A DNA stretch of 64,000 nt from Apostichopus japonicus (lineage: Eukaryota > Echinodermata > Holothuroidea > Aspidochirotida > Stichopodidae). The stretch covers positions 19,652,898 to 19,716,897 of the forward strand of contig NC_092577.1 of the NCBI RefSeq assembly GCF_037975245.1, in the 5' to 3' direction. The notes under the pieces were generated by a model, which saw only the letters and a program-made list of their open reading frames with translations, made no database searches and had not been told where the DNA came from. This document shows, piece after piece, positions 45,896 to 56,149 of this stretch (position 1 is the first letter of the stretch; every line of letters starts with the position of its first letter). The translations under genes and the position numbers were made by a program.

Positions 45896-46385
45896 AATGC
45901 AAATCATCTGCTTAAGTTCGGTACTGACCAAATTACATAATGTTTTGATATCACTATGACTGCGAAATATGTTTGTGTCATCTGCGAAAAAAATAACATT
46001 CAATATATTGGTAACGTTGCAAATATCATTCAAGTACAAAATTAATAGTTTAGGTCCAAGGATTTAGCCTTGCGGAACCCCACACAATTGATTAAATAAA
46101 GCAGACTTTATTGTTAACTTTAACAGACCATGAGAACCATAATGATTTCATTTTGTAAGTAAGATATTATCATCAACTGTATCGAAAGCATTTTTAAATC
46201 TCTAAATACCCCAACCGCTGCTTTCTTATGGTCTAAAGAAGATGTAATTTTATCAACAAGCTCAAGTATTGCCATATTAGCGGACCTACCGGACCTGAAA
46301 CTATATTGATTCTCAGAGAGAATATTATGCTTACCAATGAAATCATCTAACCGTACATCAAACAACTTTTAAAGAATTTTCAAAA
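45896..46385 (-). mobile_element. CR1-like LINE fragment, central reverse transcriptase
   Basis: The minus strand reads KILKKLFDVRLDDFIGKHNI, LSENQYSFRSGRSANMAILE, AAVGVFRDLK (in place of the usual xFLDFSKAFD), then LCGVPQG, a stop, ILGPKLLILYLNDI and VIFFADDTNIF (45985-46010). These are reverse transcriptase motifs in CR1-group order. Frameshifts and stops are present. It is older and much more decayed than the LINE at 8920-12745. Confidence 0.75.
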
Positions 46386-46659
46386 CTATGAAAGCAATGA
46401 AATACGAACACTTTAAATAATTCTAGACCTATTTGATTGCTTTCATTGTTTCTATATTTGACGAAGTGAGGGCGCTGTTTTTCTTTGTTGGAAAATTTGA
46501 CATTTTATCAGTGAATTACATATTAATGTGCCACAAGAATCGTTTTCTGGAAGAAATTCAGAGCCACGGCCCATAAGATACTATTTTGAATGTTTTGTCC
46601 ATAGATTGTAAAAAGCCAACATGAGTGTGTTAGATCCTTGCAACTTCATAACAAGTCTA

Positions 46660-47000
46660 GAAATTAGAGAAGAAACAAATCACCTACGTTGCAATGATTT
46701 TGTTGATCACTTACCTCGTAAAGTTTGAAGAAACTCTCGTTTCCGAACACAACTGGAAGGACTAAAAGTGCAGCAACAGTCTTGTCCTCAATTTGCAGGT
46801 GCTTCATCACTATTGGCAAAAGTTGTGGCTTTAGTTTTACTTGTGGTAAGATTTTACTTGCAGCCATGCTTAAAGAGCTTTCAATGTTTTTGTGAAGTTC
46901 TGTATCTGTTAGACGTTTGAATTGATTGGCAATTTCGCATGGCGAAAACAATGCAGGGTAATTCTCTTGAACTTCAACAATAAGTGGTTTGGAGTTAATT
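46660..47000 (-). pseudogene. Fragment of an unidentified protein-coding sequence
   Basis: The minus-strand frame from about 46990 reads INSKPLIVEVQENYPALFSP, then CEIANQFKRLTDTEL, ...AASKILPQVK, and HLQIEDKTVAALLVLPVVFG. The pattern 'kP.I.EV...YPALF....I..QF.RLT' is like an uncharacterised C-terminal region found in repetitive, SAMD3-like or transposon-linked proteins of fishes and invertebrates. That similarity is from memory and uncertain. No start, splice site or partner domain is visible. Confidence 0.35.
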
Positions 47001-49547
47001 CATTTACGCCTTTGAGCATAGGCTATTTTCATTCGTTGTTTTTTTTTTGGGGGGGGGGTTTTAAATTCCTTCTTCATAACCTCTGTATGTTCTTTTAAGG
47101 GTTTTGTTGTCTTCTCCATCAGCAATGATTAGACTCCAAAAAGAGAAAAGAAAAGGTTTTGAGATATTTGGTAATACTGAACATTGTACTCACTACCATA
47201 TGGCATAAAACTAAGATGCCAACACTGTTGAGCTACTGGGTCAGTGAATAACTGGGTCAGTTTTCACAGAGGATAACAAATGAATCTGAAAGAGAATGCA
47301 AATATAACCAGAAAACCAAGGTTTTGTGATTTACTTGCCTCTTTGAAGTGCATAGTTTTAGTCTGGTATGACCATTAATTTATTACTTGTTTCATGCTGC
47401 CACATCTAACTAGGCAGAAAACACTGCATTGTTAACTCAGTACCAGGTTTCAGTGTTTGGCACCTGTTGACTTGAATAAGAATAAAGCTATTATGTAATA
47501 ATTTTGGTATAATTTAGGAACCAACATCGTGGCATATATGTGTGTTCAAACATTGATGACATATTGGTGTTAAAACAGTGCTAATACAGCTACAGTGTGT
47601 ATTTCCCATATAGTGGTTGAATACTGCAATTTCAATTAAGTTCGTTCCAAAACATGACCAACCCCAGATCTCATGTACTTGAATCAATTTATAATTTACG
47701 CCTTAATGAAAGTGTTTAATCATTTTACATTACATAGTAGCAGTCAAAAAATCCAAAAGATTTCAGTTATTTTTACATATTTACCACATTTTAGACAAAT
47801 TATTGAAGACTTTCATTAAGGCATAAGTTATAAATGGGTTCAAGTATATGAGATCTTTTTGGGAAAATTCTGTTTTCTTGAAAAGAAGTCTAAAAGGATT
47901 TCACACTAAATAGTAGCAGTCAGAAAATGGAAAAGATTTCAGTTATTTTTACATATTTACCACATTTTAATTACTGTCAAGTCCTTTTAGAGTTCTTTTT
48001 AAGAATTTTCCCCCAAAAAAATCAGTTGCATTTTTTAATTTGTATTTTACCAGTATTAATAATCAAAATGGCTAAGATATTGGTCTTTAACATCAGCAAT
48101 AAATGTGAAAAATTTAGTGGAATACATAAATCACATAAATGTATAACGATTGTTCAATTAATTGTTATTAATTAGGGTTCCGGGTGGCGGTCAAGTTCTG
48201 GGTACTCTACCCTACAGTAGGTCTATCATCTTTTTCTGGGCTAAAACTGAATTTGGCCTGACTCAGTAATGCATACCTGTCTCCAGATTAATGTTGAAAT
48301 ATCAAATTAGATATTCATTAAATTATAGGCCTATCACATGGTTAAGGCTAGGGTGAGCCATGAATTTTTCAAAACAAAAGTTAAGCTAGGCCTAACACTT
48401 AACAGTATTAAATTTTGCCGTTTTTGGAGAAAAAAACTGACGGCCTCCAAAAAGGAAGCAAGCGGAGACGCTAAACAATTAAAACAATTATTTGGCCTTA
48501 CAATGCCTTACTTAGGCCTAGTCCTAGTCTTCCCATGTTTCATAAACCATAACAAATTACACACAACCTGAACAATGTGATAGGCTAACATATCTCGAAG
48601 ATAATCATTATCAATTAGTAGTATTTAGGCTAGGCTGGCCTAGTTTGCTAGCCTAATGTTCACATTAATACTCCCGAGTATTATTACTTATAGGCTAACA
48701 CTATAGGGGGCCTAATTAGCCTAGACCACGGCCCACATTCCTTAGTTGACCACAAAGTAAATGAGTCGGTCTAGGCTCGGCACCATGTTTTTATTTTTTA
48801 CCCTGATTGGAGAATGCACTTGTCTTTACAATTAGGCTAGGCCTAAGCTAACTCAGGCTAGGCTAGTAGCAATTATCACTAGCCTTAGTTAGCTAAGGTA
48901 CAGCCTGGCTAGCCTAACGTGGACATTGGTAGTTTAGTCGATTTGCAATTAGGCAAGTCTCAGTGGCAAGTTTGTGATAATGCGGCTTGCTAAACAAGAC
49001 ATAACACAACCAGTGTATGACACCACATTTAAATGTGTTGACAGTTCAGAATTTTAACTACGATTTCATTTTTTGGGGTCAATTATTAAAGACTCAAATG
49101 ATCTTACCTTTTCGTGCGAGCTTCTTGTACATCGTCACGTCTATAGTCTACGTACGTTTCGGTACGGTATACGTACGTACGTATGACTTCAACGTGCAGT
49201 CTGTTAATTCCCCCGCGCGCAAAGCAAGAAATATTAACAAGGGGGCGGAGCTAGTGTATTACGTTAGAAGCCGTGTCATTGCTCGAGAATCGTTGTCGTG
49301 ATGACGTTTCGTGCAGAGAATATAAGAATCACCATCATTGGTTGGACCTCTCGGTTTGCCTTCATTTGGGTCATCGACAGAAGATATTACCTTACCGCTC
49401 TTTCGGGTGTACCAAAGTAACCCACACCGGGAAACCAGGATTCCTCACATTTTGGGTGTAAGGTTTCCCATTTTTTTTGTACCATCACAAGTGTAATCGG
49501 TGCAACACACCTGATATGCGTGTCAAACACTACTAGATAAGTTGGTA
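47001..49547. other. Non-coding stretch
   Basis: No gene is supported. It contains a 10-G run (47049-47058), a foldback plus direct repeat (47665-47970), GCCTA/TAGGC-rich sequence (48320-48960, many TAGGCCTA and CTAGGCTAG words) and overlapping TACG tetramers (about 49140-49182). Confidence 0.45.
47665..47975. repeat. Foldback with overlapping 172-bp direct repeat
   Basis: AGATCTCAT, TACTTGAA, CGCCTTAATGAAAGT (47672-47712) are mirrored as ACTTTCATTAAGGC, TTCAAGTA, ATGAGATCT (47811-47858). In addition 'atagtagcagtca' followed by 'aaaagatttcagttattttt' and 'acatatttaccacatttta' occurs at about 47738 and again at about 47910. Both relationships are near-perfect, which indicates a recent rearrangement or a compound element. 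Confidence 0.7.
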
Positions 49548-49718
49548 GTTGGTTTTCGTGGAGTGCAGACGTGTTTTTCGCTCTCGCTCTACATCTGATT
49601 AACACCCAATTTTTCACTTTTACTTTCACTTTTACTGTACTGTGCTATACTTATTTAGTTTAAACCTGTCCTTAGTTTGTTTTTGTTACTCCTCTGTGGC
49701 CTAGCGACCTTCGGTATC

Positions 49719-50855
49719 ATGGCATCGCGCCGTGATTCCAAAATTGTTAAGTTGACCTTCACCGGTGAACAAGCGTTTAGTATTTTAAAGGGTAAGGGTG
49801 TTGTTGTGCCTGGAGAGGTTGATGCTTTACAAGCTCTCCAGAGTCGTAATACGTATGATCTACGTTTTACCAGTGACGTGACCCGGCAGAAGCGTGTCAC
49901 GTTGCTGAGTGGGGTTGAAGGTTTGACAGTATGGGTAAATGTCATCCACGTAGGACTAGAGGTGCGTCAGGAACTTGTCGCAACTGTTTTAGGTCAGTTT
50001 GGGGCTGTGAAGGCCATTAAAATGTGCTCCTACGCACAGGCCCCTGGGGTGTTGAACGGGCACCGATAGGTTCGGATCGACCTCAAGCAGGACATTCCCT
50101 CTTTCCTTTTTATTGCCGGGCATAAAGCTCACGTGCGTTACCCCCCGGTCAGCCCCGTACCTGCTTCAGGTGTGGGGAGACCGGGCACGAAGCCAAGGGC
50201 TGCCCAAATAAAAAGTGTGGGCGCTGCCTTCGTCTTGGGCATGATACCTCTGCTTGCCCAAGCGAAGTTGTGTGCTCACTCTGTGGGAAGGAGGGACATG
50301 TCTTTCGCGCTTGTCCCTCCTCTTATGTCTTTATGACAAAGAGTGGGGGTCAAGCAAAGGCGCCAAGTTCTGGCGCACCTACTGCCTCGGAGGAAGCTCC
50401 ACGCAAGGAGGGGAAACCGGGTGAGGGTTCCCCTTCCGCACCTGGTTCACCCTCCCCCGTAGTTGCAGACCCCAACCCCGTGCCCGCACCGAGAAAGTCT
50501 CCACCAGCTTCCCCCATCAACCCCGTGCCCGCACCGTCTCCACCACACAGCGAAGCGGACACGGGGTTTCCACCAGCTTCCCCCATCAACCTGTCCAGTT
50601 CCGTCCCCAGTCCGCCGCCGGTATCGCCAGATCCGGAGACTGTCTGACGACGACTCGGTCGTCGGGTCTCCGGAGGCTATGTCTGACAGCGACTCCGGAG
50701 GCTCGGTGATCGTCGCGCCGAAACGTGCCACTGGGACGAGCTGGTACGACGAGATGGGGGAACCCTCTCTGAAAAGGTCGGCCTCAAGTGACGACTCCGA
50801 CGACGATATGTCGTCTAGAGCGCGCTTGAAGCTTACAGAATCCTCGTCGGCGTAG
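49719..50855 (+). pseudogene. Tx1-like LINE ORF1, RNA-binding with CCHC knuckles
   Basis: The frame from ATG 49719 (MASRRDSKIVKLTFTGEQAF) runs to a TAG at 50067 and contains YDLRFTSDVTRQKRVTLLSG and GLTVWVNVIHVG, parallel to copy A. In other frames follow IPSFLFIAGHKAHVRYP, a first knuckle CFRCGETGHEAKGC, a second CGRCLRLGHDTSAC and a third CSLCGKEGHVFRAC (50160-50320). A Pro/Ser-rich linker with a repeated PASPIN-type unit (50340-50640) and an Asp/Ser-rich segment (50640-50855) follow. ORF1 binds element RNA and chaperones it. The TAG and frame changes break it. Confidence 0.75.
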
Positions 50856-50875
50856 TTTTGCCCCATTGCCCTCAC

Positions 50876-51660
50876 ATGGCCCATACTTTATCAGTTGCCA
50901 CTTTGAACGTCAATGGCATGAGGGATCATCGCAAGCGCAGTCGCATTTTCCAATATTGTATTTCAATGGAGGTCGACTGCGTTTGCCTGCAAGAAACACA
51001 TATTTTGGAAGATGTCCCTCTATGGGCTTATGAGTGGGGTGGTGGGCTGCATGTTTCGTTTGGTTCGTCTTCATCCTGTGGCACTGTCATCCTTCTGTCA
51101 CCTCGTCAGGCGGGTTGTGCCACTAGGGTGGAGACGGATCACGAGGGCCGATTGGTTTGCATTCTTTTCAAGTATCCACAGGGTAACATCTCCCTTTGCA
51201 ATGTGTATGCTCCCAATCGGCCTTCTGCTAGACGAGAATTTTTTAACACACTGCCTTCCTTTGTTCCTGGTAGTGCTCCATGTGTCATGGTCGGACACAG
51301 TTAGTGTCCCGGACTCGGGGCTTCTGTGTCTGCTAGTCCTATCCCGATCGGGCGGGGCCTATGGAAGCTTAACTGTCAGATACTTGGCGAGGAAGAGTTC
51401 CGCCAGGGTTTCGAAACCAGGTACAAAGGATGGCAAACCTTGAAGCCGGCCTTTGCCTGTACATCCCAATGATGGGATCATGTGAAGTTGCGCATCAAAC
51501 GCTACGCAATTCAGTATTGCGTGACCCGCGCACGGCGTCGAAGAGAAATTCTCCAAGCCGTGCGCGGAGGTGAAGTTTGGCTGTCATCGCTTTGCAGACT
51601 TATCTCGATGAAAAGTACCGAAAGTATGAAAAGCCCGCGTCAGGGCCAGTGTCGAAGCAG
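50876..51660 (+). pseudogene. Tx1-like LINE ORF2 remnant: APE endonuclease N terminus and linker
   Basis: From MAHTLSVATLNVNGMRDHRK the frame shows VNG (Asn), CVCLQETH (Glu) and NVYAPN (Tyr) of an APE-type endonuclease, then stops at 51302 where the catalytic GDFN motif should be (reads CVMVGHS). Downstream, in other frames, the endonuclease-RT linker survives: GRGLWKLNCQILGEEEFRQG, TSQ, a stop, WDHVKLRIKRYAIQYCVTRA, then RRRREILQAV. A 'GxGxWKLN ... WWD.vK..ik' linker is usual in Tx1/L1-type ORF2. Nothing of the reverse transcriptase follows. Confidence 0.8.
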
Positions 51661-52257
51661 TGAAAGCTGAGGAGCGCCCTCCACTGAGGTTTTACCAGTC
51701 CGTAAGCTCATCGGCGGGTGACAGACACTTCCCATCTGTGTGGGCTACTTGTTTTAAGCTTGTGGGAGTGGTTTCAGACCTGGACCGACCGTTTAGCGGG
51801 AGACCGTTCCTGGTCGGTAGGACAGGGCTTGTTTTGTATGGGTTAGATCCTCCACTTTGTTCTGTCGCTGTGTTGCAGCGCATTATTTGTGTTTGTTCTG
51901 TTCTAAAAAAAACTGCTTTGGAGGAATAGATGTCATGTTTTTAGGGGGAAATTTGCCAGTTGGCAGGCAGTCCTGGAGGCGGTGAAGTGTGACATTCGCC
52001 GTTTATCTGGGGCTGTCTTTTTTTGGACTGTTGTGTGCTGGGGAGGGCTGTTTTGTTTCGCTGCGTGCTGGTCGTCCTTTTGTAGTTTTTGGAATGTTTC
52101 AGTCTGTGGTTGGGCGTTTTGTCTCTGTAGGTCGATGGGCGTATGTACTTTTTGGGCTCGCTTGACCTGAGTTTCGTTTGTAAGAATGGGATGGTTCGGT
52201 AGTGCCGTTTGGCCGTGACTTTTGTATCCCGCATGGCGGGTCACGTAAAAAGCACAA

Positions 52258-53800
52258 ATAATCAGGAGAACCCCTGTGGTATCATGAACAGCTGCATTCA
52301 TTGCAAACTCAAACTCGGTGATATGATGAGCCTACAGCACATCATTTTTGGCATGAAAACATTGTAAACATTGAGAAACACCCCAATCTTTCAGAAGATA
52401 CTGAATTCTGTGTGCTAAAAACTGCTGCGCATTGTCAGAGACAAACTTCCTTGGACTACAAAATGTACCAAAACCATAATTCAATATCTTGAACAATACA
52501 TGACTTGTCGCATTTACAACTGGAAAAAGTAAAATGAACTGTCTGGTGCTGCAGACAAACAATCTGGAGCTACCATATCCACACCTGCCAGATACTTCAT
52601 TTCCGTAACCTTAGGACCCACCTAGCATGTCGACCTCTCAAATGTTTTGTAAAGCCTGATGATGACAATAAATTGTCGTTACGCTATTTTTTTCCAAATA
52701 ATGGTGCCATTTTCTAAGGCCCGAACCGTAGCTAAACTTTCCAATTCTGTAGTGGAGCAATTTTTGTCATATTTCATGCAACTGAATGGCTTGCTTGGCG
52801 TGGGTAGATCTTGACTGGCACTCAAGCATACCATGAAATGGATCATTAGCAATTTCACCTTCAGAATTCTCGTTTTGCTGAATTCATGAATTAAAAAGCA
52901 CAGGATTAAAAGTAACAATTGGATAAAACTGCAAAGTGATTTTTTACTTTCAATCAATCAGATCATACACCATATGCAATTTTGGAATTAACTCACGCCC
53001 AAGAAGGACAGGAGTTGACATTTCCATTACATTAAAATCATGAGAAAATTCTTGATTGGCAATATTGCCTGACAGAGATACCTTTCCAAGAATTTAGATT
53101 ATCAATATTGGATGTGGTGAATTCCTTGGTCACAAATGTGTTAATCATAGAACAGGCAGCACCTGAATCTAAAAGTGCAAGATATGGAATACCAGTTAAA
53201 GAATTAACATATTTACCACAGTCAACTTTGGTTTAAAGACTACAACTACCTTGCATTTGCAAATTAGGTGTCATTGGATTTATGTCCTGACGATTTTGGG
53301 AAAATTCAACACTACTCGGTACGTTAGGTAAACCAGGGCGAGTATATCTTCTGCCACCTCTGTTAGTCGAAAAGCCACCTCTGGAATTTTGTCGGTATCC
53401 AGTTAGATTTAGCGAACCTTGATTGGTCTGAGAAACTCCTTGACTTGACTGCTCATTTCTGCTTGAAAATCTCACACATCACCCTTTTCTTGGCGACTTC
53501 TAAAGGGCTTTGTCATTTTTCCGACATTGCGCAAACCGATCAGGAGAATGGGTTTTAGCTTCAAGATTACGTTATTTCTCACGTAGCCTGTCATCCCAAA
53601 CAATCGAAAAGTAGTTGCGCTCGATGACGACGCTTTCGAAATTCTTTTGCAAATTTGATTTTATCAGCTGGAAAATCACACCATTCATTCATTACCAGGT
53701 CGGTGCGTTCACCAACATAATCTTCAAAAGTCATACTAGCAGATTTTTCCAAGCGGCGAAATTGTTGACGGAAATTTTATCTGGAAATTAAAAAACTATG
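52258..53800 (-). pseudogene. Ty3/gypsy remnant (gag, protease, RNase H, integrase)
   Basis: Reading the minus strand from 53800: gag-like EKSASMTFEDYVGERTDLVM and NEWCDF (53740-53660), an Arg/Gly/Asn-rich segment (53475-53233), protease with YLALLDSGAACSMINTF (53190-53140) and VLLGRELIPKLHM (about 53000-52960), an RNase H motif KNCSTTELESLATVRAL (52770-52720), and integrase with FVSDNAQQFLAHRIQYLL (52450-52390) and AMNAAVHDTTGV (about 52300-52263). Reverse transcriptase is missing. Stops and frame changes are frequent. At 52257 it meets the 3' end of the Tx1-like LINE copy B, which either inserted here or replaced the rest. Confidence 0.7.
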
Positions 53801-53819
53801 CATTCAACTTGGGGTATGT

Positions 53820-54167
53820 TTTTTATGTGGTGTGTCACGCTTGGCTTATGTACACGATATCTCAATAAGGAAAAGATGTATCATGATCAAACTTGGTGCG
53901 TGGATAGCCCATAGTAAGAGGAAGGTCCCTATTGTTTTTGGTGCCCGCAAAGGCCACTTAGATGCCAAAAAGCAATATATTCAAAACACCAATAACTCCC
54001 ATTGACAGGGTCCGACATGGTTGGTATTTTGAGAGTAGTTGTAAATGGGTTAAGGAATCGTTTCCAAACATAACGGTCATGTGATGAAAGGTCAACAAAG
54101 GTCACTTAGGGGTCAAAAACTAGTATTTTTGCAATAACTTGAGAACAAAATGTCCGTCAAGGTGTAG
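53820..54167 (+). repeat. Host repeat unit interrupted by the gypsy element (left part)
   Basis: 'gacagggtccgacatggttg', 'atcgtttccaaacataacggtcatgt', 'aggggtcaaaaacta' and 'agaacaaaatgtcc(g/a)tcaagg' match 62123-62275 in the same order. AGGTCA occurs at 54089-54094 and 54099-54104 with a 4-base spacer, then GGGTCA at 54110-54115. The unit breaks off exactly at the left LTR (54168). Confidence 0.85.
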
Positions 54168-54486
54168 TGTTGTGTAGAGGATTTCCAATGCCTCTCGGTA
54201 AAATCATCTAAGATAATCATCAGTATTGTGATTGGTTGATTCATAATTATTCATTAATATGTATGTCATGTGATTTGGTCAAGACAACCAGAGCGAAGCT
54301 TCTGGAAGGACCTTTGCAGGTGCTGAGAGGAGTCACGTTCTGGGAGTGTGTTGACAGTAAAATATTCCAAACGCAGAGAAAATCTCAATAAATCGGAGTC
54401 GAATCAGACCTTAATCGTTTTTTCTGATTATTGCATATTACACTGAGATGTCTAATTAATCAACCGAATCAACAAGAAACACAACA
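54168..54486 (+). repeat. 5' LTR, 319 bp
   Basis: It begins TGTTGTGTAGAGG and ends AACACAACA, directly adjoining the primer-binding site. A polyadenylation signal AATAAA lies at 54387-54392. No clear TATA box was seen. It is about 98% identical to the right LTR in aligned bases, with small indels in T runs and near 54262. Confidence 0.95.
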
Positions 54487-54499
54487 TGGCGCCCAACGT
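54487..54499 (+). promoter_or_regulatory. Primer-binding site, tRNA-Lys type
   Basis: TGGCGCCCAACGT immediately follows the LTR. It is complementary to the 3' end expected for a lysine tRNA (ending ..ACGTTGGGCGCCA, from general knowledge), over 13 bases. This is where minus-strand DNA synthesis would start. Confidence 0.8.
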
Positions 54500-54539
54500 A
54501 AAGTTTGCCAGATATTTCACTGCCCGTTTGCGAGTTTCG

Positions 54540-54780
54540 TGACTATCTTTATCGCTGCCAGAACCTATTCTTATATTTCGATAGCAGCCTAACACGTACA
54601 TCTCGTCATCTGATCCAGCCAGAACCAATGTTATATTTCGATAGCAGCATAACACGTACATCTCGTCATCTGATCCAGCCAGAACCTATTGTTATATTTC
54701 GATAGCAGCCTAACACGTACATTTCGTTATCTGATCCAGCCACAACCTATTGTCATATTTGGATAGAAATCTTACACCTG
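54540..54780 (+). repeat. 60-61-bp tandem repeat in the retrotransposon leader
   Basis: TTATATTTCGATAGCAGC begins at 54571, 54631 and 54692, and a diverged copy at 54753. Between them 'taacacgtacatctcgtcatc' and 'tgatccagcc(a)gaacc' repeat. About four copies lie between the PBS and gag. Such leader repeats can act as packaging, enhancer or IRES elements; no function is shown here. Confidence 0.9.
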
Positions 54781-55336
54781 CGCTGGAGCCAGACGATACT
54801 GGCTAGACATTTTCGCGTCGTATTTGAGGAGACGATTCGGAAGTTCAGTTCGAACTTGGAAGACCTAGCCGAAGTAGCGTCTCACCTTACTTAGCCTACT
54901 GTATAGGCCTAACGTTATTATCGAGTGATCGTCACCTACTGACTACTGTACCGAATGACGTACCGAATCATCATACTGTACCGAATCACCATACCAGAAC
55001 CGATCCTACCACAGTACTACCAGTCAGCAGTTTTTCTTTTTCATGCATTGCTTGATTTATGCATTATTGTACGTATTACCTATTTCGAAATTGAATTTTG
55101 TTTTCACATTGGATATGTTGTGGTGAGTTCAATTATTTTCTCACATTAATTGGTCTGTACCTGTTAGTTAGTGTTACTAAATCACAATGTATTGGGCTCT
55201 ACAGAGTAGGTCACTTAGCCTAAAGTGAGACCATTGTATTTTAGCTCATGTAAGTTGTGCTTGTGAATTTTCTCAAATTTTATACGCCCATTTTCACGCT
55301 TGCATGTTGCTTCAAGTTGTATTATTTATGTGTATC

Positions 55337-56145
55337 ATGGCACAGCCACCGCCATTACGGCAAACAGATTTCTTCCCAACTAGATTTGATGGTAGTTCCA
55401 TCAACAGTGATGCATGTACTTCACACTTTTTGCTCTTTAGAGATTATCTGGAATCACATAAGTTGAATAACCCAGTGTCTGATGATGACTTACTGAAAGT
55501 TATTTCTATGTTCAAAAGAACTTTGCACGGCCAGGCAAGATTGTGGATTGAAGACAAAACATTCACTTCCATCCAGAATCTGAGGGAGACATTTATTGCA
55601 AGGTTTAGTCCAAGCAAGTCAAAGTTTGCTTTAGTTAATGACTTCTCAAACCTTTCATATACAGAAGGGAACAGTGCAGAAGTGCATGTAGGTAAAATCA
55701 GAGAGGCAGCACGCAAAATCAATTTTTGAGTACTCTTCCACCCCAGTGCAGAGCATCAGTATTAATGTCAGCTCCAAATGACAAGTTACAGACTTACGTT
55801 GATAGAGCTCAGTGCTATTTTGATCTATATTCTCATCACATCCATGTGGATGAAACGTCATACTCCGCCACTAGTAGTGAGATACGACCCATGACACACG
55901 TGAATAGTGATCGATCTCGTCCCCCTACACGGGACTTGCAAAATGTTCCTAACAGGCGAAATCGGGACTATACCCGAAGAGCAATGATTTGTGATTTTTG
56001 TTTATCACCTGGTCACAAGTGGCGACAATGTCGTCAAAGACAGTATATGTTGGAACAACGTAATAAGAGACTTTTCAATAGTGGCAATGCGGAAACTAAT
56101 ACCTCAGGTGGTAGTTCTGGCAACACGAGTAATCAGAATTTTTAG
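55337..56145 (+). pseudogene. gypsy gag
   Basis: Translation would start at ATG 55337 (MAQPPPLRQTDFF..). The capsid-like region contains RFDGSSINSDACTSHFLLF, MFKRTLHGQARLWIED and LRETFIARFSPSKSKFALVN. The frame ends at a TGA (55727-55729) within a short T run and continues in another frame with VDRAQCYFDLYSHHI, an Arg-rich segment and one zinc knuckle CDFCLSPGHKWRQC (about 55990-56030), ending TAG at 56143. Gag forms the particle and the knuckle binds RNA. Only about 250 codons in total, small for gypsy gag. The break in a homopolymer could be mutation, assembly error or, less likely, programmed frameshifting. Confidence 0.85.
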
Positions 56146-56149
56146 TAAG

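Larger units (their letters stand above)
49548..52257 (+). mobile_element. Tx1-like LINE copy B, reverse transcriptase deleted
   Basis: The element starts near 'ttttcgtggagtgcagacgtgttttt' (about 49553) and ends at CACGTAAAAAGCACAAATA (52239-52257), the same end as copy A. In order it holds ORF1 with zinc knuckles, a Pro-rich linker, an Asp/Ser-rich segment, the N-terminal part of an endonuclease, and the endonuclease-RT linker; the sequence then passes to G/T-rich 3' UTR. The C-terminal endonuclease and the whole reverse transcriptase are missing. The 3' end abuts integrase sequence of a minus-strand gypsy remnant. Confidence 0.75.

Noticed and set aside
50350-50884. Minus-strand frames antisense to the Tx1-like LINE
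   Set aside because: They are shadows of the Pro-rich linker and Asp/Ser-rich coding sequence on the plus strand.
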